Assembly: GCA_965112735.1 (NCBI GenBank)
Contig: OZ218959.1
Coordinates: 2,356,001-2,420,000, forward strand
DNA: 64,000 nt
Direction of reading: 5' to 3'
Origin: Phaeosaccion multiseriatum
Lineage: Eukaryota > Ochrophyta, other classes
This document shows positions 1 through 10,951 of the stretch, piece by piece. The first letter of the stretch is position 1. The number at the start of each line of letters is the position of its first letter. The position numbers and the translations under genes were made by a program. The notes beneath the pieces were generated by a model that did not search any database, was not told the origin of the DNA, and was given only the letters and a program-made list of their open reading frames with translations.

Positions 1-70
1 CTCACTCACTCACTCACTCACTCACTCACTCACTCACTCACTCACTCACTCACTCACTCATTCACTCACT
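1..70. repeat. CTCA tetranucleotide array (left edge)
   Basis: The window opens inside a nearly pure CTCA array, so its full length is unknown. It is followed directly by the TGATTGAG sequence that also follows the CTCA arrays at 8369-9045 and 11117-11390. It is therefore the first of three related array blocks. Confidence 0.95.
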
Positions 71-570
71 GATTGAGCGAAGAGCCACCCCAGGGTAAGC
101 CCAGGTGGGCCGGTCTGACGGTCTGGGGCCGATGGTGGCACGTTGTGTGCCGCAGCCACGGGGCAACGCTTCATGCCCTGCCTCTTTGTATGATTTGAAT
201 AAATAAACTTTTAACACGGCCCCATTAATATTACATACTTCGAAGTACTTCTGTAAATCATGCAGACACGAATTTTGACGGAGAAACGTCCACCCCTCCC
301 ACCAACCCTCTCTTCTCTCTCCTGTCTCTTTATTTATACAGCCCCGCCCCCCAATAAGACACAAAGTTCAAAAGGCTTCTCAGGCGCGTGCAGAGGGAGA
401 GCGCGATACTCGTGTTCCACTTGCCCGGCGGGCGGTCTTGCCCACGGCCAGCACCAGCAGGTACACACACTCCGGTATACACACTGGCCGGCCGCTGTTT
501 GTACCCCGCATCCCCTCGGTCCCCCGCTGCTCGGAGTCTGACTGCCTTCGACTTCTTCTTGTGTTTGCAC
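71..570. repeat. Duplicated 3' flank of CTCA array
   Basis: Positions 71-180 closely match 11391-11502, and parts match 9049-9125, including a shared GGGGCCGATG stretch. The rest is ordinary intergenic DNA with no supported gene. Open frames here overlap one another and have no family features. Sequence homologous to the 3' side of the orphan 7TM gene begins at about 550 (compare 9390 onward). Confidence 0.7.
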
Positions 571-759
571 CCACCGAGCTGCCGACTCGGCTCGGGAAGT
601 ATGCCTTATGATGGCTCAACGGATCATTCCTCCACCTCACGGAGCCCCGCAGGCCTGGACCTTTCCTCTCTCTTCTCTTCGGACCAGCAGGGTAGCGTGT
701 GCCACAGCAGCACACAGAAGCCAACAGAGAAGACGAAGAGGTCACCCGTAGCTGAATGC

Positions 760-1985
760 CTATCCCGGTGACCAATGTACTGGAAGAACCTTACTGCTAC
801 CCATTCTCCCTCCAATACTTGCAGCTGTCTTACTTCTTCCTCTGTTGATAGAACTAGGACGGGGGGCGGCGCCCGAACCTCTTCGAGTGAATGCCCCTCT
901 GAAAACGAAGTAGAACGCTGTGAGTTCCCAGCCCATAGCGCATATTCTATGCAGTATCATTGCAGCAGAGGGCCGCTGACGCATCCACGTACTCATTGGA
1001 TCAACGAGGATGAAGAAAGTGACAGAGGAGCCACTAACCCGGATGGAGGATATAGCACCCCGCACGTACTGGCACTGCGTCTTGATCTTGCGCAAGTCTG
1101 GCCCTAGCTCGGGCATCGTCTTAAGCATACCGAGCAGGGAGGTGGTGGCCACTACAATAGCAGGGAGGTGGTGGCCACTACAATAGCCCCACACAGTGCG
1201 CTGAGAAAGGGCATCGCAAGGGCGAGCCCAGTCCAGAACGTGAAGTAGCCTGGGAGAGCAGCCAGTGCCACGCAGGATGATGTCCCTGCGAAGGCCATAG
1301 CAGCCAAGAGTACCCAGAATCGGCTCTCCACCCAGTTCTGAAGCCGAAGAACGCTTGGTGCGCGAGACAGAAGGCTCCGCGGTAAGGCAGCAAGCCACAG
1401 ACGAAGAACCAGCCATCCATTTCCTATGCCCAACCAAGCAGAGGCACCAAGTAAGCACCAGGCCAAGGCGTCCTCCAGCACCCATATTCCACCATAGAAC
1501 CTTCCAGTACAGATGAGTATGGCTGTTGTGGTGAAGAGGATGCAAAGCATTGCTCCTATCAATCTGGTTTGTGCTACACCCGTCTTCGTCTCCTGCAGCA
1601 GTGCCTTCACGCCTCCCCTACGCCGTACATGTCTGCCGAGTATGTACACCACATCGACCAGGTGGACAGCAAGGATGAGCAGAATTACCATCTCGGGAAC
1701 ATCGAGGTACGCCTTGGCAACAGCCACAAGCACTGCCTGTCTCCCACGATGTTCTTGTCGTTGTATCCGTCCCCACAGCCCGAGCAAGTCGCCGTAGTTT
1801 CATCGCATACGCCTTCGCTGTGGCTTGGGCGGCCAAAGGTCGAGGCGGCCTCGTCCCGGCACGCCAGCACGCACGCAGACATTCATATATTTATATATTT
1901 GTCCTTCTGGTAGCTAGAGAGAGTGGTGATACGTTTTCCGAAACCGTTCCCACAGATGGCTGGGTTCTCGCTCTCCCCCGCAAGC
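760..1985 (-). pseudogene. Orphan 7TM protein, copy A, frameshifted
   Basis: This copy is clearly homologous to the intact gene at 9593-10831, reading from about 1985 down to a stop at 760. Two lesions break the frame. A tandem duplication of 26 bp lies at about 1137-1188 (AGGTGGTGGCCACTACAAT occurs twice), and an insertion near 1730 adds about 8 bases relative to the intact copy. As a result the N-terminal half (helices 1-5) and C-terminal half (helices 6-7) sit in different frames. The first part of the N-terminus of the intact copy has no counterpart here; sequence similarity ends near 1975. An AT-rich insertion lies at about 1884-1915. A hidden intron could in principle rescue one lesion, but the exact tandem duplication argues for a pseudogene. 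Confidence 0.7.
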
Positions 1986-1989
1986 TCGA

Positions 1990-3160
1990 GGCTGGGACGG
2001 GTAGTGACGGAGATGGAGTGAGAGAGGCGTGCATGCTTCTTTCATCACTGGCCCCGCCCAGCGTCTACGATGTCGCCTCTCCGGCAGCGAACACCTAAGC
2101 CTACGGAGGCACCGAGCCTGTACATGTGCAGCATCACGTCGTTCACGGCACGGAGGGGGAAGGCTTGGCAGTGGGACCGCGCCTTTTCCTTTGTGTCGCT
2201 GCGGAGCTCTGACAGCAGCAGGACTCGGGAGCTCCGAAACGTGGAAGATCTGTGGCGAGTTGCGATGGCAGAATCGAGCAGCACGGGTGGAAGATAGAGG
2301 GAGCGAGCCGAGCAGCAGCGAGCCAAGAGGACAAATCGGCCGACTTGAATGTGAGCGACGGACACAGAGGGAGAAGGTTCGTGACCCCCGCAGCCAGCCG
2401 AGAGGGTTGAATTCATGCTCCTCAGTAGGTGGGAGACTTGCTTGCAACGCTGTTTGAGAAGAGGCCTTGCTTGTGTCGTAAGGACCCTCTGGCGCTCTCT
2501 GCTCCTCTTGCCCTGCCCGACAAGCCCAGCCACACACCTTGGTCGGTCGTGCCGAAGAGCTGCTGCAGGCAGTTCCTCTGGAGTAGGGTAGAAGGGCCCC
2601 GCTGCACGGCCTCTGAAATCAGACTGGGAGCCATCACTTTAGCGAAACTACGACTTCTAACAAGACCGCTGCTAGAATCAGCAGCAGAGAATGTGTCCTC
2701 AGAGGCAGGACGACAGAAGGAAGAAGCAGGGAGAAAATGAAACGAACTCACTACTCCACATGAGCACCTACATGTACAGAGAGGCCTGCACTCAGCACTG
2801 GTGTGGCCTGTGGAGCGAGCATGAGCCTCTACCACTACACCTGCTACACTGGCCCCGTACACACGGGATGGGTGGCGCCCGCCTCGCCTCGAGCAATATC
2901 AAGCGAGCCGCCTTTCATGAGTTTATTCTGCGTTGTGCATGGCCCTCTTTTCTCGCTCCCCATCTCACCGTAGAACTGGCGAGCGCAGAGCACCAACAGG
3001 GCTGTAACGCATATTTTATATTTTTAGAAACCCCCCCAAGGGATGCAAAGTAATTTATAAGGCAAGTACTGGGTGGTGGGGATTGCGGCGGCCAACTTCC
3101 GCACAGAGGAGAAGGGAGATAGAGGTTGCAGCATCTGCAGGGACGGAGGGACTCAGCACG
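1990..3160. other. Intergenic between 7TM copy A and 7TM-RGS gene
   Basis: No gene is supported here. About 90 bp at 2150-2235 match 5030-5115, just upstream of the degenerate RGS copy. A stretch at 2845-2880 (around CCCGTACACACGGGATG) matches 6680-6705, upstream of the third RGS copy. These shared pieces suggest that the RGS duplication units carried upstream sequence. An AT-rich stretch at 3009-3030 lies about 135 bp before the RGS start codon and could be part of its promoter. Confidence 0.6.
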
Positions 3161-5004
3161 ATGCGTGCAGAGTCAATTGCTACCGTTCTTGGCTATGTGA
3201 TCTACTTGTCGGTGATGCTTCGAAAGGCTTGGTGGTTTTGGAAATCCCGAGATCTTCCGCTTATCCGGGCTAGATTTCCAGGCCTGACGCTGTGCTACAG
3301 CCTATGTCTTGTCGTCTCGGTAGGATTGATCCTCCTCGTCGAGGTGCGGCGTCTCGAGGAGGCATCCTTCTCCTGTGCCTTCCTCGTGATTGACGGATGG
3401 ATGGGCCTCCCCGCAGGGGGTAAGTCCAATGATCACTCCCTCAGTACTCTGAGTACTGAGGGGGGTGCCTTGAGTAAGAGAGAAAATGACTGCCTCTATC
3501 AACTAATAGCTAAGCAAGGTACTTGTTCCACCCCGATCCCACCCCCCCCCCCTCTGCATCTACTATGTGCTGTCTCGTTGTTGCTGTTCACAGCCTTTTC
3601 TGCGGCTATGCGGGGAGTGAAGATGGTTGTTGCAACGAGCGATTCTGAGACCCGGGAGAAGTACCGATACGTGATCAGCCCGGTATGGGCATGGAAGGTC
3701 GTGGTCTACCCTTGCCTGACGACTGTAGTCCTGATCTGCATTCCTGTGATTATTTGGAGGCCCTTGATCATCAATGACGGCCCAGACGCCATGTGCTACT
3801 TGTTCCAGCCGTGGATACTCTGTATGGTGTATTCTTTAGCTATCGTTGTTTTGATGTTGGTGTGGGCCAAGGCAGTCTACAACTCCAACGACGATCTGCT
3901 CGTCGGACAGGAGCTGCTTATTATTACCAGTCTCTTTGCTGCTTTTGGCGGCGTCTACTTTGCCGTTCGAATCGTGTCAGACTTCAGCGATTCGCTCCCC
4001 TCGTCGACGAGCATTAATCTCATCGTTGGATTCTTTTGCGCCTTGATTCCCGTCATGAGCTTGTTTTGGTACGGGGATTTACGCTGGATCAAGGACCCGC
4101 AACACAGAGCGCAGATGCTCAAGCCGAGACTCCGTAGCCACGATAAGTGGGTGCGCTCATCCCAAGTGGGTCCCAGCACAATGGCATCTACCACCGTTCA
4201 TGATGGAAGCGCCTTTGGCCGCACCAAAGACATCCTGGCGACCCCTGAAATGGCGGCGCCGTTTGAGGACTTCCTTCGACGGGCGATCTGCGTCGAAAGT
4301 TTCGATTTCCTCCGGGCAGTGGAGCAGTACGATGCGGCGCTTGTGGCTAGCGAAAGAGAAGGCACCGCCCTGCAGGAGCAGCAGCAGCAGCCGGAGCCGG
4401 AACAGGCAGCCGCGGAGAAGCCGAGCATGGAGAGCATTCATGCCATTTACGTTGGCATCTGCCGCAAGTACATTCAGCAGTACTCCGATATGGAGGTGAA
4501 CATCAACTCAAAGATGCGTGCCTCGACGATGCGGCTCATGGATGCAGCGGTCTTCTGCAGCAGCGACAAGGTGAGTGGAGGGAGGAGGGGGGAGAGTGAA
4601 GGAAAGCCGCAAACCACGCGGCCATGAGTCAGTCTGACACTCACCAGATCCTCAGACTCACTCACTCCCCACCCGCCTCATCCATTGCTCGTTGCCTTGC
4701 TCCCCACACCCCTCTGACTGCGGACATGCACGTACTCCGTCTGCAGATGGAAGACAGGAAGCATGTGTTCGAGCCGGCTGTGACGGAGGTGTACGCGCTA
4801 CTGGACAGCAACTTCCTCGTCAAGTTCAAGACCACCCCGCAGTATCAGGAGGCGCTGTCGCTCATCGAGGAGGCCGGGCTCGAGCCTGGGACCTTAGATA
4901 CTGGTGGAGATGGCGTGGAGGTAGCGAGAGGCTTGCTACATAAGTCAATGACCCGATGCAGTATCGGCAGTACCGCCTCCCCGGTGGGACACGAACCTGG
5001 GTAG
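3161..5004 (+). CDS. Seven-helix receptor fused to RGS domain (7TM-RGS)
   Basis: Three exons (3161-3419, 3594-4570, 4747-5004) join in phase to a 497-residue protein. The first intron is 174 bp and stop-free, so the frame also reads through it. Seven hydrophobic segments precede residue 260: examples are YVIYLSVML, CLVVSVGLILLV, PCLTTVVLICIPVIIW, SLAIVVLMLVW, LLIITSLFAAFGGVYF and LIVGFFCALIPVMSLFW. From about residue 308 an RGS domain follows (FEDFLRRAIC, FDFLRAVEQY, IYVGICRKYI, DMEVNINSKMR), ending in exon 3 with the KFKTTPQYQEAL segment typical of the RGS C-terminal helices. RGS domains accelerate GTP hydrolysis by G-alpha; a 7TM-RGS layout as in plant RGS1 puts this at the plasma membrane. 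The start at 3161 is chosen because the third copy begins at the same ATG. Two decayed paralogues follow downstream. Confidence 0.8.
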
Positions 5005-5029
5005 CTGGCCTATGCAGCAGCTCATCATT

Positions 5030-6479
5030 CGCGGTACGGAGGGGGAAGGTTGGCCAGTGGGACCGCGCTTTTCCTTTCTCTCGCTGCGGAGCTCTGACAG
5101 CAGCAGGACTCGTCTACACAGGGTCCACTCTCCTTGTACATGTGCGGAGTCTCAAGGAGGCAACCTTCTCCTGTGTCTTCCTGGTGCTTGGCGGGTGGGT
5201 GGGCTTCCCCGCAGCGGGTAAGTGGAGTGACTACTCCCGGGCTGAGCCCGAGGGAGCGAGCCGCCGGGTGAAGAAGAGAGAAGCATGAAATCCTTTCACT
5301 CACCTCCACCCCTCCCCTCCCCGCTCATTCCGCCACGTCTTGTTTGTTGTTCTCAGCCTTGCCATTGGTCTTGCGGGGGGTTAACATGGTTACTGCAACG
5401 AGCGGTTCGGAGACGCGGGAGAAATACCACCACATCATCAACCCGCTGTGGGCATGGAAGATGGTGGTCGGGTCTAACACGTGATGACCCGTAGCTAGCC
5501 CTGATCGGCGTTCCTGGTGTGATCATTTGGAGGCCCTTGATCTTCAACGATGACCCAGATGCCCTGTGCTACTTGTTCCAGCCTTGGATACTCCTCATCG
5601 GGTCTTCCGTGGTTGTGACTTGTGCGATACTGGTGGCGTGGTTGGGAATCGTGCATCTTTGGTGACACCAGAGCGATACTGGCGACCCCTGAAATGGCGG
5701 CGCCGTTTGAGGACTTCCTTCGACGGGTCATCTGCATCGAGAGTTTCGACTTCCTCCGGGCAGTGGAGCAGTGCGATGCGGCGCTTGTCGCTGGAGAAAT
5801 GGGAGGCGCATGCCCACAGGAGGAGGAGGAAGAGGAGGAGGAGCAGCAGCAGCAGCAGCACCAAGACCAGCAGCACCAGCACCACCACCACCACCAGCAA
5901 CGACGAGCCGCGGAGAAGCCTACCATGAAGAGCACCCATACTATTTGCGTTGGCATCTGCTGCAAGTACATTCAGCAGTACTCCGACATGGAGGTGAACA
6001 TCAACTCAAAGATGCGTGCCACGACGATGCGGCTCATGGATGCAGCGGTCTTCTGCAGCAGCGACAAGGTAAGAGTGGAGGAAGGAAGTGGAGGGAGAAG
6101 AAGCGGGGGTGGGGAAAGGTCGCACGCCAAGAAATCAGACATAACCATAGACGCTGCGGCAGCACCAGTCATCGCTGCGCGGAGCCAGCCTGACTCACTC
6201 CCTCCCCACCCGACCGTCCATCGCTGCCCCGTTGCCTCGTTGCTTTGACTCCCATCGCGCTGGCGGGCACATGCACACCCCAGATCGAAGACCGGAGAGA
6301 CGTGTTCCATGCGGCTGTGACGGAGGTGTACGGGCTGGCTGCTCGACAGCAACTTCCTCGCCAAGTTCAAGACCACCCTGGAGTATCCGGAGGCGCTGTC
6401 GCGACTCGACGAGGAGACTGAGCTCGAGCCAGGGACGGTAGACAATGCGGGAGACGGCGTGGAGGCGGCGAGGTACTAA
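5030..6479 (+). pseudogene. 7TM-RGS copy 2, degenerate
   Basis: It matches the gene at 3161-5004 but is broken in several ways. Exon 1 is present only from about 5120 and lacks the first helix and the start. The region after the WAWKMVV motif meets a stop near 5482. The segment between helix 5 and the RGS domain is deleted at about 5655. A purine-rich insertion coding for a Glu/Gln/His run (about 5820-5900) interrupts the RGS domain. The last exon (from about 6283) has an insertion near 6340 that shifts its frame. The RGS core (FEDFLRRVICIESFDFLRAV) and the exon-end splice donor at 6069 are still recognisable. A truncated transcript remains possible. Confidence 0.75.
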
Positions 6480-6853
6480 CTTCATTCATCATTGGCTATG
6501 TGTAGCATGTATGATTCTCCTTCCCGGCAGCGCCTTGCCCAGCCAGCCCTTGAAGGGCGACACCTCCTCGGCTTGAATGACTTATTGAAAGAGAGGAGTA
6601 CACAACCCCCCCCCTGGGTTCTCATCTGGCGTGAGCGGTAGCTACCCTGAGCCTGTAACACCTTCGCATCTACACTGCCTCCCCGTACACACACGGGATG
6701 ATGTCGCGCCCTCTCATAGCAGCGCCTCAGCCGATCAAGTCGAGAAGCGCAGGAGCCGAGCCTATCCACTCTGAAACTGGTGTAACTGTCATTATCATTA
6801 TTTTTTCTTTTTCGTTATCCTCTTGTACATGTGACCTGTTCTAGTGCCGCACG
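6480..6853. other. Intergenic between RGS copies 2 and 3
   Basis: No gene is seen. The segment around 6680-6705 resembles sequence upstream of the intact RGS gene (2845-2880), so this is probably the upstream part of a third duplication unit. An AT-rich stretch at 6790-6825 lies just before the copy 3 start codon. Confidence 0.5.
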
Positions 6854-7150
6854 ATGCGTGCAGAGTCAATTGCTATCGTTCTTGGCTATGTGATCTACTT
6901 GTCCGTGATGCTTCCTAAGGCCTGGTGGTTTTGGAAATCCCGAGACGTTCCGCTTGTCCGGGCTAGATTTCCAGGCCTAATGCTGTGCCACAGTCTGTAC
7001 TTCATCGGCTCCGTAGGAATGATGCTCCTCGTCGAGGTGCGGCGTCTGGAGGGGGTATCCTTCTCCTGTGCCTTTATAGTGTTTGACGGGTGGACGGGCT
7101 TCAGCGGAGTGGGTAAGTCCAATGGACTCCCTATGCATAGTACTACTGGC
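6854..7150 (+). pseudogene. 7TM-RGS copy 3, exon 1 only
   Basis: Exon 1 (6854-7112) is exactly 259 bp, the same length as exon 1 of the intact gene, with an intact ATG, two helices and a GTAAGT donor. Similarity continues a short way into the intron and then stops at about 7145. No exon 2 or RGS domain is found downstream. It appears truncated by a rearrangement and is unlikely to make a receptor. Confidence 0.75.
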
Positions 7151-8204
7151 TTTTTTGTCTGACAAGGTTCTGAGGCGACCCAGGTTCCAGGTTCTGGCCG
7201 GCTGGGAATTCGGCGGCCTCCGGCGTTCGGGGTCTACTCTTGGTTCTCCAATCGTGCACGCGACCCCCCTCCTCCTCACCATGACACTCTCGTCTCACAA
7301 ACACACCCACACACACACACTTTCAGTTTCAGTTTCTCAGGTGATTCCTCCTATCGGCCGCGGCCATGCAGGGGTCGAACTACCGGCCGGCCGGCCGCGC
7401 TGCGCCTGCAGTTTCAGTGGTGGGCCTGTTCCGCCATCATCCCTTACCGCTTTTGCTTGAACCCTATTCCCTATCCGGGGTTACTTTAGTATTGGACGGG
7501 TCTCAGCCCAGTTGATTGGGGCTTCATTAGTCTGGTGAGGTTGGTTTGTGACAGATGACAGCAGGGCCAAGAAAAATGAACTTCAAAGTCATGGCTGCGC
7601 CAGGATGTCCGCTCCCTCGCTGGCCTTCTTTCAGCCACCTCAGACCACCCCCGTCCCCCCCGCCCTACTTCTGCTTTGTTCCCCTGCTCTATGATGCTGA
7701 ACACATCCCTCGCTACTCGCGTTCAAAGCCTGTCCCTCCCTTGGTGCTCTCCACTACCCTCCTCGTAGCTACATGCCTACCTACCATTCGTGTTCTGGGC
7801 AGTACCAGTCCCCTTTAGGGAATTAGGGAAGAGGTGGAAGAAGGCAATACGTATGGCTGGAACTCGCTTGTTGCGGTGTTGGTGGTCGCTGTCCTCTTTA
7901 CATATCTGGCAAGTAGTCACCTCCTCGCTTCCGTCAGTACTCTCTGCTTCCTCTCGTGTACCACGAGCCAATGCCTTGAAGTCTTTGGGCTTCTTGACGC
8001 GTCGCCCACGCGTAGACACGGCCTCCACCGTCCGCCCCCGCTTCCTCTTGTCTAGTGACGCCGTCCACTGACATATCCTCCTCTCCCGCACTGTCGCATT
8101 CATCGTCAGTGCCCAAGAGATCATTTACGTCGAACCGGCCGATGATAGAATGTGGGATTGCATGTATATTAATTATTGCGTTGGACTGACCCTACACGCT
8201 GTTG
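7151..8204. other. Intergenic with a possible decayed ORF
   Basis: It begins at the breakpoint that truncates RGS copy 3. At 7300-7355 it carries a partial copy of the CACTTTCAGTTTCT...GGTGATTCCT dispersed element. On the minus strand (about 8140-7777) an open stretch encodes a basic/acidic tail (RGRRVKKPKDFKALARG, then TDGSEEVTTCQICKEDSD), with a likely frameshift against the acidic segment upstream of it. It could be the C-terminal remnant of a transposon protein or of a cellular gene, but I recognise no catalytic domain. Confidence 0.4.
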
Positions 8205-9050
8205 AGGCTCTCCAGAGCGACGCCACCCCCCCCCCCCGACCAAGAGGGGGAGTAACCGGCCCATCGCGTGCCCCAGAGACACAGAGACACATGCACACAC
8301 ACACACTTTCAGTTTCTTAGGTGACTCCTGTTTAAAAATTATGATACAACCTCACTACTACTTCGCACTAACTCACTCACTCACTAACGCACTCCCGCAC
8401 TCACTCACTCACTCACTCCCGCACTCACTCACTCACTCACTCTCACTCACTCACTCACTCACTCACTCACTCACTCACTCACTCACTCACTCACTCACTC
8501 ACTCACTCATTCACTCACTCACTCACTCACTCACTCACTCACTCACTCACCCACTCTCTCACTCACTCACTCCGTCCGTCACTCACTCACTTCCTCCCTC
8601 CCTCACTCACTCACTCACTCACTCACTCACTCACTCACTCACTCACTCACTCACTCACTCACTCACTCACTCACTCACTCACTCACTCACTCACTCACTC
8701 ACTCACTCACTCACTCACTCACTCACTCACTCACTCACTCACTCATTCACTCACTCACTCACTCACTCACTCACTCACTCGCTCACTCACTCACTCACTC
8801 ACTCACTCACTCACTCATTCCCTCACTCACTCATTCCCTCACTCACTCACTCACTCACTCACTCACCCACTCACTCACTCACTCCCTCACTCACTCACTC
8901 ACTCACTCACTCACTCACTCACTCACTCACTCACTCACTCACTCACTCACCTACTCACTCACTCACTCACTCACTCACTCACTCACTCACTCACTCACTC
9001 ACTCACTCACTCACTCACTCACTCTCTCCCTCCCTCACTCATTCACTGAC
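8205..9050. repeat. CTCA array block 2 with shared 5' flank
   Basis: A roughly 165-bp flank (8205-8368) precedes a CTCA array at about 8369-9045 with few interruptions. The same flank recurs almost base for base at 10952-11116 before the third array. It contains a poly-C run, a short CA run and a copy of the dispersed TTTCAGTTTCTTAGGTGA element. After the array comes TGATTGAG, as in the other blocks. The frame coding Leu-Thr-His-Ser repeats across it is an artefact of the tetranucleotide. Confidence 0.9.
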
Positions 9051-9592
9051 TGATTGAGCGAAGAGCAAACCTAGTCACCTAGAGCACACCCTGAAGGCTA
9101 CTGTGGGGCCGATGGTGGCACGGCGTGCACCACAGCACCGTGTGCGATGTCACAAACTTCTTGGAGGTTATATACTTACAGGTTAAGCGTCAGGCGCTAT
9201 ACGTTAGACTGTCGGCTACCCCTCCTCCGCCCCTCGTATGGGAACACAGGCCTACTCTGACTGATGCAGAGGGAAAGAGATCCTATTCCACTGACCGAGC
9301 GGTGTATTCTTACGGCGAGAAGCAGCAGGTGTGCCTAGGGACCCACCCGTCGGCCCCTCCTGCTTTCACCTCCTCCCTCTTGAGCCTTGTGCTTGCACCC
9401 ACGGAGCTGCCAACTCGGCTCGGGAAGCATGCCTTATGATGGCTCAACGGATCATTCCTCCTCTTCTTCCAACGGAGCCCCGCAGGCCTGGACCTTTCCT
9501 CTCTCTTCTCTTCGGACCAGCCGGGTGGCGCGTGCCACAGCAGCACACAGAAGCCAACAGAGAAGACGGAAAGGTAGCCTGCAGCTGCACGC
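9051..9592. other. Intergenic, 3' of intact orphan 7TM gene
   Basis: No gene is supported. Positions 9385-9592 are homologous to about 560-775 beyond copy A and are probably the conserved 3' end of the 7TM transcription unit. Positions 9051-9125 belong to the array flank. Confidence 0.6.
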
Positions 9593-10831
9593 CTATCTTG
9601 GTGCCCAATGTACGGGAAGAACCTTCCTGCTACTCTTCCCACCTCCACTACTTGCAGCTGTCTTACTTCTTCCTCTGTTGATAGAACTAGGACGGGGGGC
9701 GGCGACCGAATCTCTTCGAGTGAATGCCCCTCTGAAAACGCAGTAGAACACTATGAGTTCCCAGCCCACACCGATGAGTCTGAGCGGTATCATTACAGCA
9801 GAGGGTCGCTGACGCATCCACGTACTCATCGGATCAACGAGGGTGAAGAAAATGATAAAGGAGCCTCCAACCCAGACGTAGGATATAGCACCCAGCACGT
9901 ACTGGCACTGCGTCTTGATCTTGCGCAAGTCTGGCCCTAGCTCGGGCATCGTCTTAAGCATACCGAGAAGGCAGGTGGTGGCCACTACAATAGCCCCACA
10001 CAGTGCGCTGAGAAAGGGCAGCGCAAGGGCGAGCCCAGCCCAGTACGTGAAGTAGCCTGGGAGGGCAGCCAGTACCACGCACGATGATGTCCCTGCGATG
10101 GCCATAGCAGCCAAGATTACCCAAAATCGGCTCTCCACCCAGTTCTGAAGCCGAAGAACGCTTGGTGCGCGAGACAGAAGGCTCCGCGGTAAGGCAGCAA
10201 GCCACAGACGAAGAACCAGCCATTCATTTCCTACGAGAAACCAAGAAATGGCACCAAGTAAGCACCAGGCCATGGCGTCGTCCAGCACCCCTGTTCTACC
10301 ATAGAACTCTCCAGTACTGATGATTATGGCTGTTGTGGTGAAGAGGATGCAAAACATTGCTCCTATCAGCCTGGTTTGTGCTACACCCGTCTTTGTCTCC
10401 TGCAGCAGTGCCTTCACGCCTCCCCTACGCCGTACATGTCTGCCGAGTATGTACACCACATCGACCAGGTGGACAGCAAGGATGAGCAGAATTACCATCT
10501 CGGGAACATCGAGGTACGCCTTGGCAACACAAGCACTGTCTCCCACGATGTTCTTGTCGTAGTATCCGTCCCCACAGCCCGAGCAAGTCGCCGTAGTTTC
10601 ATCGCACACGCCTTCGCTGTGGCTTGGGCGGCCAAAGGTCGAGGCCGCCTCGTCCCGGCACGCCAGCACGCACGCAGACATCTGCCATAAAAGTGGTAGA
10701 GAGAGTGGTGATACGTTTTCCGAAACCGTTCCCACAGATGGCTGGGTTCTCGCTCTCATCGAGAATGTGGTCGATAGCACGTCAAATAAGCCTCCGCTCT
10801 CGCTACGGACGACTCGGCGCACAGGCGCCAT
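9593..10831 (-). CDS. Orphan seven-helix membrane protein (copy B, intact)
   Basis: One uninterrupted frame codes for 412 residues from the ATG at 10831; a longer frame begins only with GTG. The N-terminal ~120 residues look extracellular and contain a Cys-rich EGF-like patch (CDETTATCSGCGDGYYD...C). About seven hydrophobic segments follow, including MVILLILAVHLVDVVYIL, LIGAMFCILFTTTAIIIS, WVILAAMAIAGTSSCVVL, FLSALCGAIVVATTCLLG and WELIVFYCVFRGAF. The tail is short, basic and Ser-rich. This resembles a GPCR-like receptor or a small transporter; I see no family-specific motif and assign no function. It has no RGS domain and no clear sequence similarity to the 7TM-RGS family next door. A copy at 760-1985 and a fragment at 11526-11760 show recent duplication. 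The first ~45 residues are absent from copy A, so an upstream exon or a later start is possible. Confidence 0.65.
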   Translation of the reverse strand: MAPVRRVVRSESGGLFDVLSTTFSMRARTQPSVGTVSENVSPLSLPLLWQMSACVLACRDEAASTFGRPSHSEGVCDETTATCSGCGDGYYDKNIVGDSACVAKAYLDVPEMVILLILAVHLVDVVYILGRHVRRRGGVKALLQETKTGVAQTRLIGAMFCILFTTTAIIISTGEFYGRTGVLDDAMAWCLLGAISWFLVGNEWLVLRLWLAALPRSLLSRAPSVLRLQNWVESRFWVILAAMAIAGTSSCVVLAALPGYFTYWAGLALALPFLSALCGAIVVATTCLLGMLKTMPELGPDLRKIKTQCQYVLGAISYVWVGGSFIIFFTLVDPMSTWMRQRPSAVMIPLRLIGVGWELIVFYCVFRGAFTRRDSVAAPRPSSINRGRSKTAASSGGGKSSRKVLPVHWAPR

Positions 10832-10951
10832 CACTCCTACACGCACTCGCCGAGCACGTCGTCTCCCGCACCCGCCGCTCCGACTCCTCCACCACCAAGG
10901 GCCACGTCCTGACCAGGCTTCGCTGCCTTGTCAGCTGCAGCCACCACATGT

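Noticed and set aside
1152-1787. 211-codon frame as an intact 7TM gene
   Set aside because: It ends at the 26-bp tandem duplication and lacks the last two helices that the intact copy has.
8341-9057. 238-codon frame of Leu-Thr-His-Ser repeats
   Set aside because: It is the CTCA array translated; any frame of a stop-free tetranucleotide stays open. No flanking protein signal.
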